DNA of 24,451 bases from positions 1 through 24,451 of the forward strand of contig WAOU01000049.1 of NCBI GenBank assembly GCA_015521095.1, written 5' to 3'. Under the pieces are notes generated by a model, which did not search any database, was not told the origin of the DNA, and worked only from the letters and a program-made list of their open reading frames with translations. Made by a program: the position numbers and the translations under genes. Numbering within the stretch: the stretch's first letter is position 1; each line of letters opens with the position of its first letter. The DNA comes from Desulfurococcales archaeon. Its GTDB lineage: Archaea > Thermoproteota > Thermoprotei_A > Sulfolobales > Acidilobaceae. Positions 16,046-23,101 of the stretch are shown piece by piece.

Positions 16046-16786
16046 ATGGTAGATGACATTATCAACCATATACGAGAACAGTTGAAGAGACAACGAGGCC
16101 ACACAAGAGGAGGCCCCAGGAGCAAACTAGTAGACGCGATAATGGTACTCCTACTAAGCAAACCCATGAGGAGCGCTGAGATAGCGGGGATACTAGGATT
16201 AGACAGCAGATATGTGGCCAGCTACCTCTCCTACTGGAAAACACGAGGATACGTCGAGTACAACAGCGGATTCTGGTTCCTGACCGAGAAAGGAGAAGAA
16301 TACGCCCAGGAGGTCGCGGAGAGAGCCTCCGACGAGAAATTTGACAGATTAACTCTCCTAGCACAACGTATCCTTGCAAGCGAATCAATTAATCCGACAA
16401 GAAAACACAAAAGAAAAACCATCAGTACAGTGGAGGAAAAAGATTCCTTGTCATTTATTGCGGCTTTAAAACGTAAACCAGAAAATAAACTACAAGAAAG
16501 GGCCCAGACAGCGGCTTGCGTCATAGACGTGCTCAAGAACGAGCTAGACGACGACGAGCTCGAATTATTCACTGCACTATTATCACACTATACGAAATGG
16601 GGCAACACATACATGTATCTGGACCAGATAGCTGATCTCCTGAAGGCAGACTACAAATGGCTTCTCAGGACAGCAAGGAGCCTCCAGACAAAGAACCTAA
16701 TATACATCTATACGGATCCCAAGCTAGGTATGAGGATAGGATTATCCAAGCAGGCCAAGGAGCTCTTAGAAGAATGCAGTTTCTAG
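16046..16786 (+). CDS. whiP: Two-winged-helix DNA-binding protein, candidate WhiP replication initiator
   Basis: The 246 residues have a winged helix near each end. The first (about 26-88) reads SAEIAGILGLDSRYVASYLSYWKTRGYVEY. A charged linker follows (about 90-150). The second (about 165-240) reads TYMYLDQIADLLKADYKWLLRTARSL, then YIYTDPKLGMRIGL. This paired arrangement, and my recollection of the segments, match WhiP, the Cdt1-related initiator that fires oriC3 in Sulfolobus. A plain transcription regulator remains possible. Context supports an origin role: it stands alone, between a 312-bp and a 267-bp non-coding stretch, with a shared 20-bp palindrome on both sides. Only a weak AGGG precedes the ATG. 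Confidence 0.6.
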   Translation: MVDDIINHIREQLKRQRGHTRGGPRSKLVDAIMVLLLSKPMRSAEIAGILGLDSRYVASYLSYWKTRGYVEYNSGFWFLTEKGEEYAQEVAERASDEKFDRLTLLAQRILASESINPTRKHKRKTISTVEEKDSLSFIAALKRKPENKLQERAQTAACVIDVLKNELDDDELELFTALLSHYTKWGNTYMYLDQIADLLKADYKWLLRTARSLQTKNLIYIYTDPKLGMRIGLSKQAKELLEECSF

Positions 16787-17053
16787 AATCCTTCACATCA
16801 AAGAGAAGACTATTGCTCTCTAACTCTTCAAACTCTACTATAATTATTACTACTACTATTGGCCCGTATTATTGACTCTACGAGCTCGGTTATTCTATTC
16901 TTATGATCGTTCTTAGTATTACTGTTTGTATAATGATAAAAATAATACCGATCCCCAATATCCAGGAAACGGCAAGAAAACCGGTCTTGCCATGTTGTAG
17001 TAATTACTGATAGAGAGTGTTAACCGGGGAGTTAACAGAGCATCATAAGAAAC
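16787..17053. other. AT-rich non-coding region downstream of the WhiP-like gene (candidate origin, right part)
   Basis: 267 bp with no convincing gene. About 16800-16950 is clearly AT-rich, with TATAATTATTACTACTACTATT (16839-16860) and TAATGATAAAAATAATA (16931-16947), and could be a duplex-unwinding tract. TCCAGGAAACGG (16961-16972) resembles part of archaeal origin recognition boxes, though the G-run is missing. Palindrome copy 2 lies at 17018-17037. Confidence 0.45.
17018..17037. repeat. 20-bp palindrome, copy 2 (inverted, one mismatch)
   Basis: TGTTAACCGGGGAGTTAACA. Its reverse complement differs from copies 1 and 3 at a single position. It lies just after the stop of the DUF4443-type gene and 232 bp after the WhiP-like gene. 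Confidence 0.75.
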
Positions 17054-17662
17054 CTAGCTGCACGATCGAAGAATCAAGTTTATCGCGGAGTCTATTAGGG
17101 GGATCTGGCATTCGAGAGGAGCATAGATGTTAACCCCCCGGTTAACACTAGTACTCTTCAACAACTCCACAATATCCTCAGGAACACCCGGATAACGAAT
17201 CTCCCCGCCAACATATCCTCCAATAACCGACTGAGTACACCCAGCAGCGACCAAGTAGTCCCTTAACAGGTATACTTGGGTGAGATTCCTAGGAGGCTCA
17301 ACACACGCAATTACGAGCCGGAGACTCCTCGTATCAAATATAGGTACCTCGACCTCCTCAAGGCTTATAGTGTCTTCTATCGCGGAGAGTATATTTTCTC
17401 CCTTCTCCGTAAGGATGTGTCCTCTCCCACTCCTCTCTACTAGTCCCGTTTTCTCGAGCTCTGAGAGGAGAGTCTTGATAGACGCCTCTCCTAGGCTCAG
17501 TAGTCGGGTGAGCCTGGGTCTTCCTAGGGGCCCCTGTGCTTTGAGGAGTTTGAGTAGTATGACTACGTGGCCCGGCCTATAGGATTTGAGTCCTCCTCTC
17601 CTAGGAGAACTAATCTTCTCTATCAGCGATGCGGCCTCGCAGGCCTCTGCGGGGCATGACAT
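17054..17662 (-). CDS. Winged-helix regulator with DUF4443-like C-terminal domain
   Basis: The 202 residues combine an N-terminal winged helix (about 30-95; GRPRLTRLLSLGEASIKTLLSELEKTGLVE, wing GRGHILTEKG) and a C-terminal alpha/beta domain. The latter has IFDTRSLRLVIACVEPP, then LLRDYLVAAGCTQSVIGGYVGGEIRYPGVPEDI, resembling the crenarchaeal DUF4443 ligand-binding domain. GGAGG (minus strand, 17672-17676) gives nine-base spacing to the ATG. The start lies 53 bases inside the preceding small gene. One palindrome copy (17128-17147) lies within the coding sequence, encoding VNRGVN, and another just past the stop, so autoregulation is possible. The ligand is unknown. Confidence 0.75.
   Translation of the reverse strand: MSCPAEACEAASLIEKISSPRRGGLKSYRPGHVVILLKLLKAQGPLGRPRLTRLLSLGEASIKTLLSELEKTGLVERSGRGHILTEKGENILSAIEDTISLEEVEVPIFDTRSLRLVIACVEPPRNLTQVYLLRDYLVAAGCTQSVIGGYVGGEIRYPGVPEDIVELLKSTSVNRGVNIYAPLECQIPLIDSAINLILRSCS
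17128..17147. repeat. 20-bp palindrome, copy 3 (inside a coding region)
   Basis: Exact repeat of copy 1, TGTTAACCCCCCGGTTAACA, inside the 3' end of the DUF4443-type gene, 110 bp from copy 2. Confidence 0.8.
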
Positions 17663-17903
17663 CCCATGCGCCCTCCTCGGGAAATATATCGTTATCTATC
17701 ATGAATACGGCTAGGTCCTGGGGCGTGATCTCTTTTTCTCTCAATATTATTTTCTTTATTTGTTCCCAGTCCTTCTTAGCCCTTATGCCGAAGTCTTCCC
17801 AGAGCCATTCCACGATCTCGTCAAGGTCTATGTTGTTGGTTGGGATTTGGCCTAGTAACGCTTCTTTTATAGCCTTGTTCTCCCTGTTCCTCTGCCTATA
17901 CAT
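17610..17903 (-). CDS. Small protein of unknown function
   Basis: I do not recognise this 97-residue protein. It is highly charged and mostly helical: MYRQRNRENKAIKEALLGQI, then LDEIVEWLWEDFGIRAKKDWEQIKKIILREKEITPQDLAVFMIDNDIFPEE, with four Trp. GGTG (17914-17917, minus strand) supports the ATG. Its last 53 bases overlap the regulator gene downstream, so the two are probably cotranscribed from a promoter in the 83-bp gap to argF. The final about 15 residues (PRRGLRGRIADRED) are basic and low-complexity and may be constrained by the overlapping gene. It could be a partner of the regulator. Confidence 0.65.
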   Translation of the reverse strand: MYRQRNRENKAIKEALLGQIPTNNIDLDEIVEWLWEDFGIRAKKDWEQIKKIILREKEITPQDLAVFMIDNDIFPEEGAWDVMPRRGLRGRIADRED

Positions 17904-17986
17904 TCCTCTAATACACCGTGGAGGGTATAGTTGTATTCAAGGTAAAATAACCCGTCTACTACGCCATAGTATACGGTGAAACCTGC

Positions 17987-18931
17987 ATGACCCTGTATAA
18001 TTTGAAGGGAAGAAGCCTAACCTGCTTAACCGAGTACTCGCCCGACGAGATAAGAGCCATTATAGAGACAGGCCTGGATCTTAAGAGAAGATACTATGCA
18101 GGGGAGAAAGTAATCCCCGTACTCAAAGGTAGATCTATCGCGATGATATTCGAGAAACCCAGCACACGTACACGAGTAAGCTTCGAGGTAGCAGCAACTC
18201 AGCTGGGCGCGCGTGCTCTTTACCTTAACTGGAGGGATCTCCAGCTAGGCCGTGGCGAGACCATCGCGGATACTGCGAGGGTCCTTTCTAGATACGTGGA
18301 CGGCATAGTTGCACGTGTAAAGGAGCACTCTAAGATAGAAGAACTCGCTAGATACGCGGATGTTCCTGTGATTAATGCCTTGAGCGACCTCAGCCATCCA
18401 TGCCAGGTCCTCGGAGACTATATGACTATCTTCGAGAAACTCGGTAGGTTGAAGGGAGTAACACTGGTATTTGTCGGTGATGGAAGCGACAACGTATTGC
18501 ATAGCCTACTTGTTGCTGGAGCCAAGCTGGGAGTCAACATAAGGATCGCCTCGCCTCCACAGCTAAGGCCCGACGAGAGGATCCTTGCTAGTGCTAGGCA
18601 GGCAGCGGCCGAGTCGGGTGCATCAATAGAATTCTATGAGGATCCCTACGAGGCGGTTAAAGGAGCCGACGTAATATATACCGATGTATGGGTGAGCATG
18701 GGCCAGGAAGAGCAGAGAGAAGCCAAGATAAGGCTCCTAAGACCGTACCAGGTGAACGAGAAACTCATGGAGCATGCTGGGAGCAAGGCTGTATTCATGC
18801 ATTGTCTACCCGCCCATAGGGGAGAAGAAGTCACAGACGAGGTTATGGACGGGGAAAGGAGCCTGGTATGGGATCAGGCAGAAAACAGGCTCCACATCCA
18901 GAAGGCGATACTGGCCCTGCTCCTACGCTAG
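17987..18931 (+). CDS. argF: Ornithine carbamoyltransferase
   Basis: Transfers the carbamoyl group from carbamoyl phosphate to ornithine, giving citrulline in arginine synthesis. The 314 residues carry STRTR (59-63, carbamoyl phosphate site), HPCQ (137-140), FVGDGSDNV (162-170), the ornithine-binding DVWVSMG loop (233-239) and catalytic [10 protein letters not shown] (272-281). The SMG loop distinguishes it from aspartate carbamoyltransferase. GGTGA (17975-17979) sits seven bases before the ATG. No other arginine gene is near, so it is transcribed alone. The last nine bases overlap the convergent Sua5 gene. Confidence 0.96.
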   Translation: MTLYNLKGRSLTCLTEYSPDEIRAIIETGLDLKRRYYAGEKVIPVLKGRSIAMIFEKPSTRTRVSFEVAATQLGARALYLNWRDLQLGRGETIADTARVLSRYVDGIVARVKEHSKIEELARYADVPVINALSDLSHPCQVLGDYMTIFEKLGRLKGVTLVFVGDGSDNVLHSLLVAGAKLGVNIRIASPPQLRPDERILASARQAAAESGASIEFYEDPYEAVKGADVIYTDVWVSMGQEEQREAKIRLLRPYQVNEKLMEHAGSKAVFMHCLPAHRGEEVTDEVMDGERSLVWDQAENRLHIQKAILALLLR

Positions 18932-19555
18932 GCCTAGTGTTTCCTCTAACTCTTCTCTAGTAATGTATCCTTCTCTATACACGATTGGTTTTTCTCCAGT
19001 AGTATCTACTACCGTGCTAGGAGCCCGTCTATAGGTGGGGCCTGAGTCGATATAGAGATCTACAAGCTCACCTAGCTGTGAGACAGACTCATAGACCGTT
19101 ACAGGCGACTCCCTGCCGGACTTATTAGCGCTGGTACCAACAATTACTCCCCCGAGTTCCTTTGCGAGGATCCTTGTAAGCGGGCAATCAGGGAGTCTTA
19201 CACCGATCTTGTCCCATCGAGACAGATGACTCGGCAATGAGTCCTTAGCTCTAGCTACGAGCGTCAACGGTCCAGGCCAGTACCTGAGAGCTAAGCGCCA
19301 AAAGAGGGGAGAGGGCTCTATAATCTTAAGGGCATAATGGGATTCCCCCAGTAGTAGGGGCAGAGGCTTGTCACGTGGCCTCTCCTTTATTGTGTAGACT
19401 TGGTCGAGCGCTGAGACGTTGAAGGGGTCGGCGAGTAAGCCGTATAATGTGTCTGTAGCAGCTACTACCACGCCCCCGTTCCTGAGGACTCTTACTGCTT
19501 CTTCTATAACTTTCCTGTCTGGGCAGTGGCAGTCTGTTTCTAGTATTCTTACCAT
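18923..19555 (-). CDS. sua5: Threonylcarbamoyl-AMP synthase (Sua5/YrdC family)
   Basis: Makes threonylcarbamoyl-adenylate from threonine, bicarbonate and ATP, the first step of the universal t6A37 tRNA modification. The 210 residues have the YrdC signatures [10 protein letters not shown] (34-43), [13 protein letters not shown] (57-69), YWPGPLTLV and GTSANKSG, and end soon after REGYI. It is thus a YrdC-only form without the extra Sua5 domain. The frame stays open to 19747, but ATG 19555 is chosen: GGAGGG (19565-19570) lies nine bases upstream, and the extension would run into the aRF1 gene and shows no homology. It shares a 94-bp divergent promoter region with aRF1. Confidence 0.94.
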   Translation of the reverse strand: MVRILETDCHCPDRKVIEEAVRVLRNGGVVVAATDTLYGLLADPFNVSALDQVYTIKERPRDKPLPLLLGESHYALKIIEPSPLFWRLALRYWPGPLTLVARAKDSLPSHLSRWDKIGVRLPDCPLTRILAKELGGVIVGTSANKSGRESPVTVYESVSQLGELVDLYIDSGPTYRRAPSTVVDTTGEKPIVYREGYITREELEETLGLA

Positions 19556-19602
19556 ATGGGTGTTCCCTCCAAGCCGTATATTGTTATATTGTTGGGCTAA
19601 GA

Positions 19603-19611
19603 CAATATAAG
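19603..19611. promoter_or_regulatory. Shared TATA region between sua5 and aRF1
   Basis: CAATATAAG reads as a TATA-like element on both strands (CTTATATTG on the minus strand). It lies about 48 bases from the sua5 ATG and 39-47 bases from the aRF1 ATG, so it may serve both divergent genes. Confidence 0.45.
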
Positions 19612-19649
19612 TTCGCCCAGACACTGGAAGGAATAACGGGTTAAAGAGA

Positions 19650-20771
19650 ATGGCAAGGACAACGGTGGACATAGAGAAACTACAGGTGACGAAGCGACAG
19701 CTGAAGAGTATACTGAAGGAGCTCAAACAGTGGAGTGCACCCGCCACAGTGCTACTGAGCCTCTATATACCGCCCGGTAGACCCATAAGCGATGTTATGA
19801 GCCTTCTCAGGCAAGAGTACTCGATAACAGACAATATAAAGTTGAAGAGAACCAGGCAGGCGGTTAAAAGAGCGCTTGCCGCAGCCATGGACAGGCTCCA
19901 GATGATACCTAAGGTTCCGCCGAACGGACTAGTACTATTCTGTGGAGAGAACATGGATACAGGCGACTTCATATGCTACGTGTTCAGCCCGCCGGAGAAG
20001 GTCCCAGTATTCTACTATAGGACGGATAAGAGGTTTATCACGGACTTCCTAGACGAGATGGTCGAGGCCGAGGACGTAATAGGTATATTGATCGTAGAGA
20101 GGGATCAAGGAACCATAGGCATATTGAAGGGTACTAGGCTAGAGGTTCTCGAAGAGATAAGCGACTATATACCGGGCAAGCACAAGATGGGTGGACAGAG
20201 CCAGAGGAGATTCGACCGAATAATAGAACAGATGGTCGACAACTTCTTCAAGAGATTTGCAGAGCACGCCGGGAGACAGCTCCTACCATACCTTGAGAAA
20301 GGCAAGCTGAAAGGAATAATCGTTGCTGGCCCGGGCCTTGCAAAGAACGAGTTTGTAAAGGGCAAGTATCTCGACTATAGGCTCCAACAACTTGTCTCAA
20401 GGGATCTTGTCGATGTAGCATACCAGGGCGATCAAGGCTTAAAAGAAGTCGTGATGAAAGCCTCTAGCATAGTTCAGGTGCAAAAGTATAGAGACGCTAT
20501 AAATGCACTCGAGGAATTCAAGAAGCATCTCGCAAAAGATACTGGAATGGTCGTCTACGGAGAGAAAGAAGTCGAGGAAGCGGTCAACATGGGGATGGTT
20601 AAGACAATACTAGTTCACGAGGATAGAGAGGACGTCGACGTGTGGAAGGAGAAAGGAAAGCTGAGCGGTGCCGAGGTAATAGTAGTTCCGAGCAGTCTGC
20701 CGGAGGCCGAGTGGTTCAAGAACACGTTTGCGGGTCTCGCCGGGATCCTGAGATATAAGATAAGAAGATAG
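19650..20771 (+). CDS. prf1: Peptide chain release factor aRF1
   Basis: Single archaeal class-1 release factor, reading all three stop codons and triggering peptide release. The 373 residues give the usual three domains. Domain 2 has the invariant GGQ (181-183, in KHKMGGQSQRRF). The decoding domain differs from the eRF1/aRF1 norm at three known sites: NIKL (62-65) for NIKS, YRTDKRF (123-129) for YxCxxxF, and ATV (32-34) at the place of GTS. TAA, TAG and TGA all end genes in this window, so it must read all three. Its stop abuts the convergent nadM stop with no gap. Confidence 0.96.
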   Translation: MARTTVDIEKLQVTKRQLKSILKELKQWSAPATVLLSLYIPPGRPISDVMSLLRQEYSITDNIKLKRTRQAVKRALAAAMDRLQMIPKVPPNGLVLFCGENMDTGDFICYVFSPPEKVPVFYYRTDKRFITDFLDEMVEAEDVIGILIVERDQGTIGILKGTRLEVLEEISDYIPGKHKMGGQSQRRFDRIIEQMVDNFFKRFAEHAGRQLLPYLEKGKLKGIIVAGPGLAKNEFVKGKYLDYRLQQLVSRDLVDVAYQGDQGLKEVVMKASSIVQVQKYRDAINALEEFKKHLAKDTGMVVYGEKEVEEAVNMGMVKTILVHEDREDVDVWKEKGKLSGAEVIVVPSSLPEAEWFKNTFAGLAGILRYKIRR

Positions 20772-21317
20772 CTAGTCGGAGGCGAGTGATTTTCTAAGCC
20801 TCTCGATGGCCCCGATCTCTAAAAGGAACTCTGCTGTTGATGGGGTAACTGTCTCTATCCATCTCGGGTCTCCTTTTGCCATGAGCATCCTTATGCGTTC
20901 TCCTCTCCATTCGTCCCTGTTAAATATGGGAGGTTGGACTACTCCTATTCCCGCATCTTCGAATATCTTTGATATTACTGGGTTCCTTGTCATTATGACG
21001 TCTACTCGGGGCACGTATGATAATACGTAGTAGACGCTCCCTATGCTTGTTTCAAGAGTCCTGATGGTTGCCGTGATGAATCTCTCAAGGGGAAAGCCTT
21101 CGTCTCTCAGCGAGAGCCTTATCATCTCTATACGTTCTCCTGCAGTGAAAGGATTCCTAGGAGTATAGTTCTCTGAAGCCATACCGACTAGGAAGACTAT
21201 CTCGTCGTATCCCTGGTCTAGTGCCCATTTCACTATTGCTAGATGTCCTTTATGGAATGGCTGGAATCGTCCGAAGATTAAAGCTCTTCTCGGCCTGCGC
21301 TTCACTACTCCTATCAC
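20772..21317 (-). CDS. nadM: Nicotinamide-nucleotide adenylyltransferase, archaeal NadM type
   Basis: Joins NMN (or NaMN) and ATP to make NAD (or its acid form). The 181 residues begin with the nucleotidyltransferase signature GRFQPFHKGH (16-25) and contain VGMASENYTPRNPFTAGERIEMI and FNRDEWRGERIR. The last resembles the family's GExIR segment with the second ATP site. The start is GTG (21317), preceded by GAGG; GTG 21305, four codons later, gives MKRRPRRALIFGRF and is also possible. It is monocistronic, stop to stop with aRF1. Confidence 0.94.
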   Translation of the reverse strand: MIGVVKRRPRRALIFGRFQPFHKGHLAIVKWALDQGYDEIVFLVGMASENYTPRNPFTAGERIEMIRLSLRDEGFPLERFITATIRTLETSIGSVYYVLSYVPRVDVIMTRNPVISKIFEDAGIGVVQPPIFNRDEWRGERIRMLMAKGDPRWIETVTPSTAEFLLEIGAIERLRKSLASD

Positions 21318-21503
21318 CTGTGGCCTCTAATTGTTATTGTTCTAGAATCCAAGCGGGGTCTTCTGGAGGTGCTTGGTTCTTCCGGGCTCTTTGATTGTTC
21401 GAGACAACTATATAATGTTAAGGGTATGTGTCTAGGCGACTAATATAATCTTGTTAAACCTTATAGGCTCTATTTAACCAGTATCAAGGGTGGTGGATAG
21501 GTC

Positions 21504-21842
21504 ATGGAAAACGAGCACGAGTTAACAGAGAGAGAAAATATAACTAAGAACCTCAAGGTCGTATACGAGGATCCCGAGATAGTTGTTTACACGGCCCCTA
21601 CGGAGGAAGAACTCAAAGAAATACTGCTTGATCTCCTTCACAAGAATGAGAAGATGAACATTAGACAGCTACACAGCTACTTGTCAGGGCTTGCAAGCGA
21701 GGATAAGATTAGGTACGCTCTAGGACGCTTGATGAAGGAGAACCTCGTAGCAGTCGATAGAGAAGGATACTATTATCTAGCAGGGCTTTATGGCCCAGAA
21801 GAAGAGATTTATGAAGAACCAGAAGACTACCCCTTGATATAA
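21504..21842 (+). CDS. Small winged-helix protein of unknown function
   Basis: The 112 residues start with an acidic segment (about 1-32; VVYEDPEIVVYTAPTEEELKE), then a winged helix (about 33-93; LLHKNEKMNIRQLHSYLSGLASEDKIRYALGRLMKENLVAVDREGYYYL), then an acidic tail (EEEIYEEPEDYP). The fold suggests DNA binding or a transcription-complex role, but the strong net negative charge is unusual and could mean protein-protein contact. GGTGG upstream supports the ATG. TATA candidates are CTTATAGG near 21459 and CTATATAATG near 21408. Alone between nadM (divergent) and a convergent small gene. Confidence 0.75.
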   Translation: MENEHELTERENITKNLKVVYEDPEIVVYTAPTEEELKEILLDLLHKNEKMNIRQLHSYLSGLASEDKIRYALGRLMKENLVAVDREGYYYLAGLYGPEEEIYEEPEDYPLI

Positions 21843-21918
21843 GGGGATTCTTTCTCTACTCTATCCTACCATTAACCAGACACCGAGAAAAACAAGCAGT
21901 TTCCATTTTACTACAGCT

Positions 21919-22215
21919 TCATATAAAGTAGGCTTGGTTTACAACATCTTGGAAATCACTAGGAAGTACCTTCTTCCTCGACTTGTAGTAGTCGTAGACT
22001 TTCTCCAGGAACTTGGTGAAGACAGGGCATCCGTCGAATTTACCGTCTCTATCGCACCTACCGGTTCGTCCCTCTACGGTAACCATGAGTAGACACTGGC
22101 CCGTTTTCTTATCATAATATGGGCATAGCTTATGGTATCTCTTGGCGCTTTTTACCATTTTCTCGATCCATTTCTTCTTGAACGCGTCCTGCCCCTCTGG
22201 AGTTTGACCCACCAT
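21919..22215 (-). CDS. Small tetracysteine protein of unknown function
   Basis: I do not recognise this 98-residue protein by name. A basic helical N-terminus (KKKWIEKMVKSAKRYHK) leads to four cysteines, Cys31, 41, 54 and 63, in CPYYDKKTGQC, then GRCDRDGKFDGCPVF, and a Lys/Tyr-rich helix. The cysteines probably bind zinc or an iron-sulfur cluster. An ideal ribosome binding site GGAGGTGA (minus strand, 22222-22229) lies six bases before the ATG, suggesting high expression. A T-run (about 21889-21895, minus strand) after the stop may end transcription. A second tetracysteine protein is encoded at 24163-24390. Confidence 0.8.
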   Translation of the reverse strand: MVGQTPEGQDAFKKKWIEKMVKSAKRYHKLCPYYDKKTGQCLLMVTVEGRTGRCDRDGKFDGCPVFTKFLEKVYDYYKSRKKVLPSDFQDVVNQAYFI

Positions 22216-22346
22216 TTTTATTCACCTCCGTTTTAGGAATAGAGCTTCTGCGTCGCACTAGAGACTGGCCTCTCCTAAATGATTTAGAGAGTATCTAGTA
22301 ACCTTAAAAATTTAGTAATTAAACATTATGATAATCCAATAATCTT

Positions 22347-22910
22347 CTAAAAAACGAATAATATAATGCTTAGAACCATATCAATCCCCCACCTCTTTCT
22401 ATCTAGTTTGATGATTTTGCTACCGTCAAGCGGAGGCACAGGTATAAGGTTGAAGAGAGCCATCCACGCGTTAACACTCATAATTCCTAAAAAGAAGGGG
22501 TTCCCCGATATATGATATGCTAGAAGCGATAACAATCCTATAGCTATGTTTGATTCGGGACCAGCCGCTACAGAATTTAACATGGCTTTCTCTACATTAG
22601 GAGTATAACGGTATACTAGGGTTTTAACATACCCGGGAGCTAGTATAACTATGCCCGGAAGGAACCCTGTTAGAAACGTTATGAATAGACCCGGAGTATA
22701 TGCTATGAATTCGGTCTTAAAGCCGTATTTTGCTCCGACGAACCTGTGAGCTGCCTCGTGTATTATGAAGCCGATTAGGATCCCTATGAATATACTGCTA
22801 GTATAGAATTCCGGGTTTACTATATTGTTTATTTTTCCAAGTGAAACAGTTATAGCGGCTATTCCTAGGATCCACGAGAGGGGTTCTCTTATTTCCTTGC
22901 CGGCATACAT
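22347..22910 (-). CDS. Membrane metalloprotease, M50/site-2 protease family
   Basis: Intramembrane zinc protease of the S2P/rhomboid-like M50B type. With the start used (187 residues), the catalytic HEAAH lies at about 51-55 inside a membrane helix. AAGPESNIAIGLL follows in the middle, and the C-terminal NLIPVPPLDGSKI matches the NPxPxxPLDG motif that carries the third metal ligand. At least four hydrophobic segments are visible. ATG 22910 is chosen because AAGGTG (22920-22925, minus strand) lies nine bases upstream; the GTG at 22922 would sit inside that site. No PDZ domain, no neighbouring anti-sigma-like substrate; target unknown. Confidence 0.88.
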   Translation of the reverse strand: MYAGKEIREPLSWILGIAAITVSLGKINNIVNPEFYTSSIFIGILIGFIIHEAAHRFVGAKYGFKTEFIAYTPGLFITFLTGFLPGIVILAPGYVKTLVYRYTPNVEKAMLNSVAAGPESNIAIGLLSLLAYHISGNPFFLGIMSVNAWMALFNLIPVPPLDGSKIIKLDRKRWGIDMVLSIILFVF

Positions 22911-23035
22911 TATCATCGGCACCTTGGAAGAGAGTTAGAGATCCAGTGTATAACTTTTTATGTCAAAAATATTTTTATAATAAGATAAAGCTTTTAAAGA
23001 AACAAAATATTATTTATAATTGACACTTCAATATA

Positions 23036-23101
23036 GGCCTGGAAACGTGATTATCCCCTTATATCTGTAGGGGCTGGAAACTCATCAGCGGGGGAGGGGG
23101 C
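23036..23101 (+). promoter_or_regulatory. Leader with two TGGAAAC repeats and a G-rich ribosome binding site
   Basis: GGCCTGGAAAC (23036-23046) and GGGCTGGAAAC (23071-23081) are 35 bp apart. Between them CCCCT...AGGGG (23055-23073) can pair. GCGGGGGAGGGGG (23089-23101) immediately precedes the ATG at 23102. Upstream, about 22945-23030 is strongly AT-rich. It is either a structured 5' leader or protein-binding repeats. Confidence 0.4.

Noticed and set aside
16657..16875. 72-codon plus-strand frame overlapping the end of the WhiP-like gene
   Set aside because: Out of frame with the conserved protein; its tail is low-complexity from the AT-rich tract.
19556..19747. N-terminal extension of the Sua5 frame
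   Set aside because: It would cross the divergent aRF1 start and promoter; a good GGAGGG-ATG start lies at 19555.
21518..21529. GAGTTAACAGAG, shared with palindrome copy 2
   Set aside because: Only a half site inside a coding region; GTTAAC alone occurs several times in the window by chance.
23036..23081. Two GGAAAC-ending repeats considered as a CRISPR remnant
   Set aside because: Only two 11-bp units with a 24-bp gap; too short for CRISPR repeats and no cas genes nearby.
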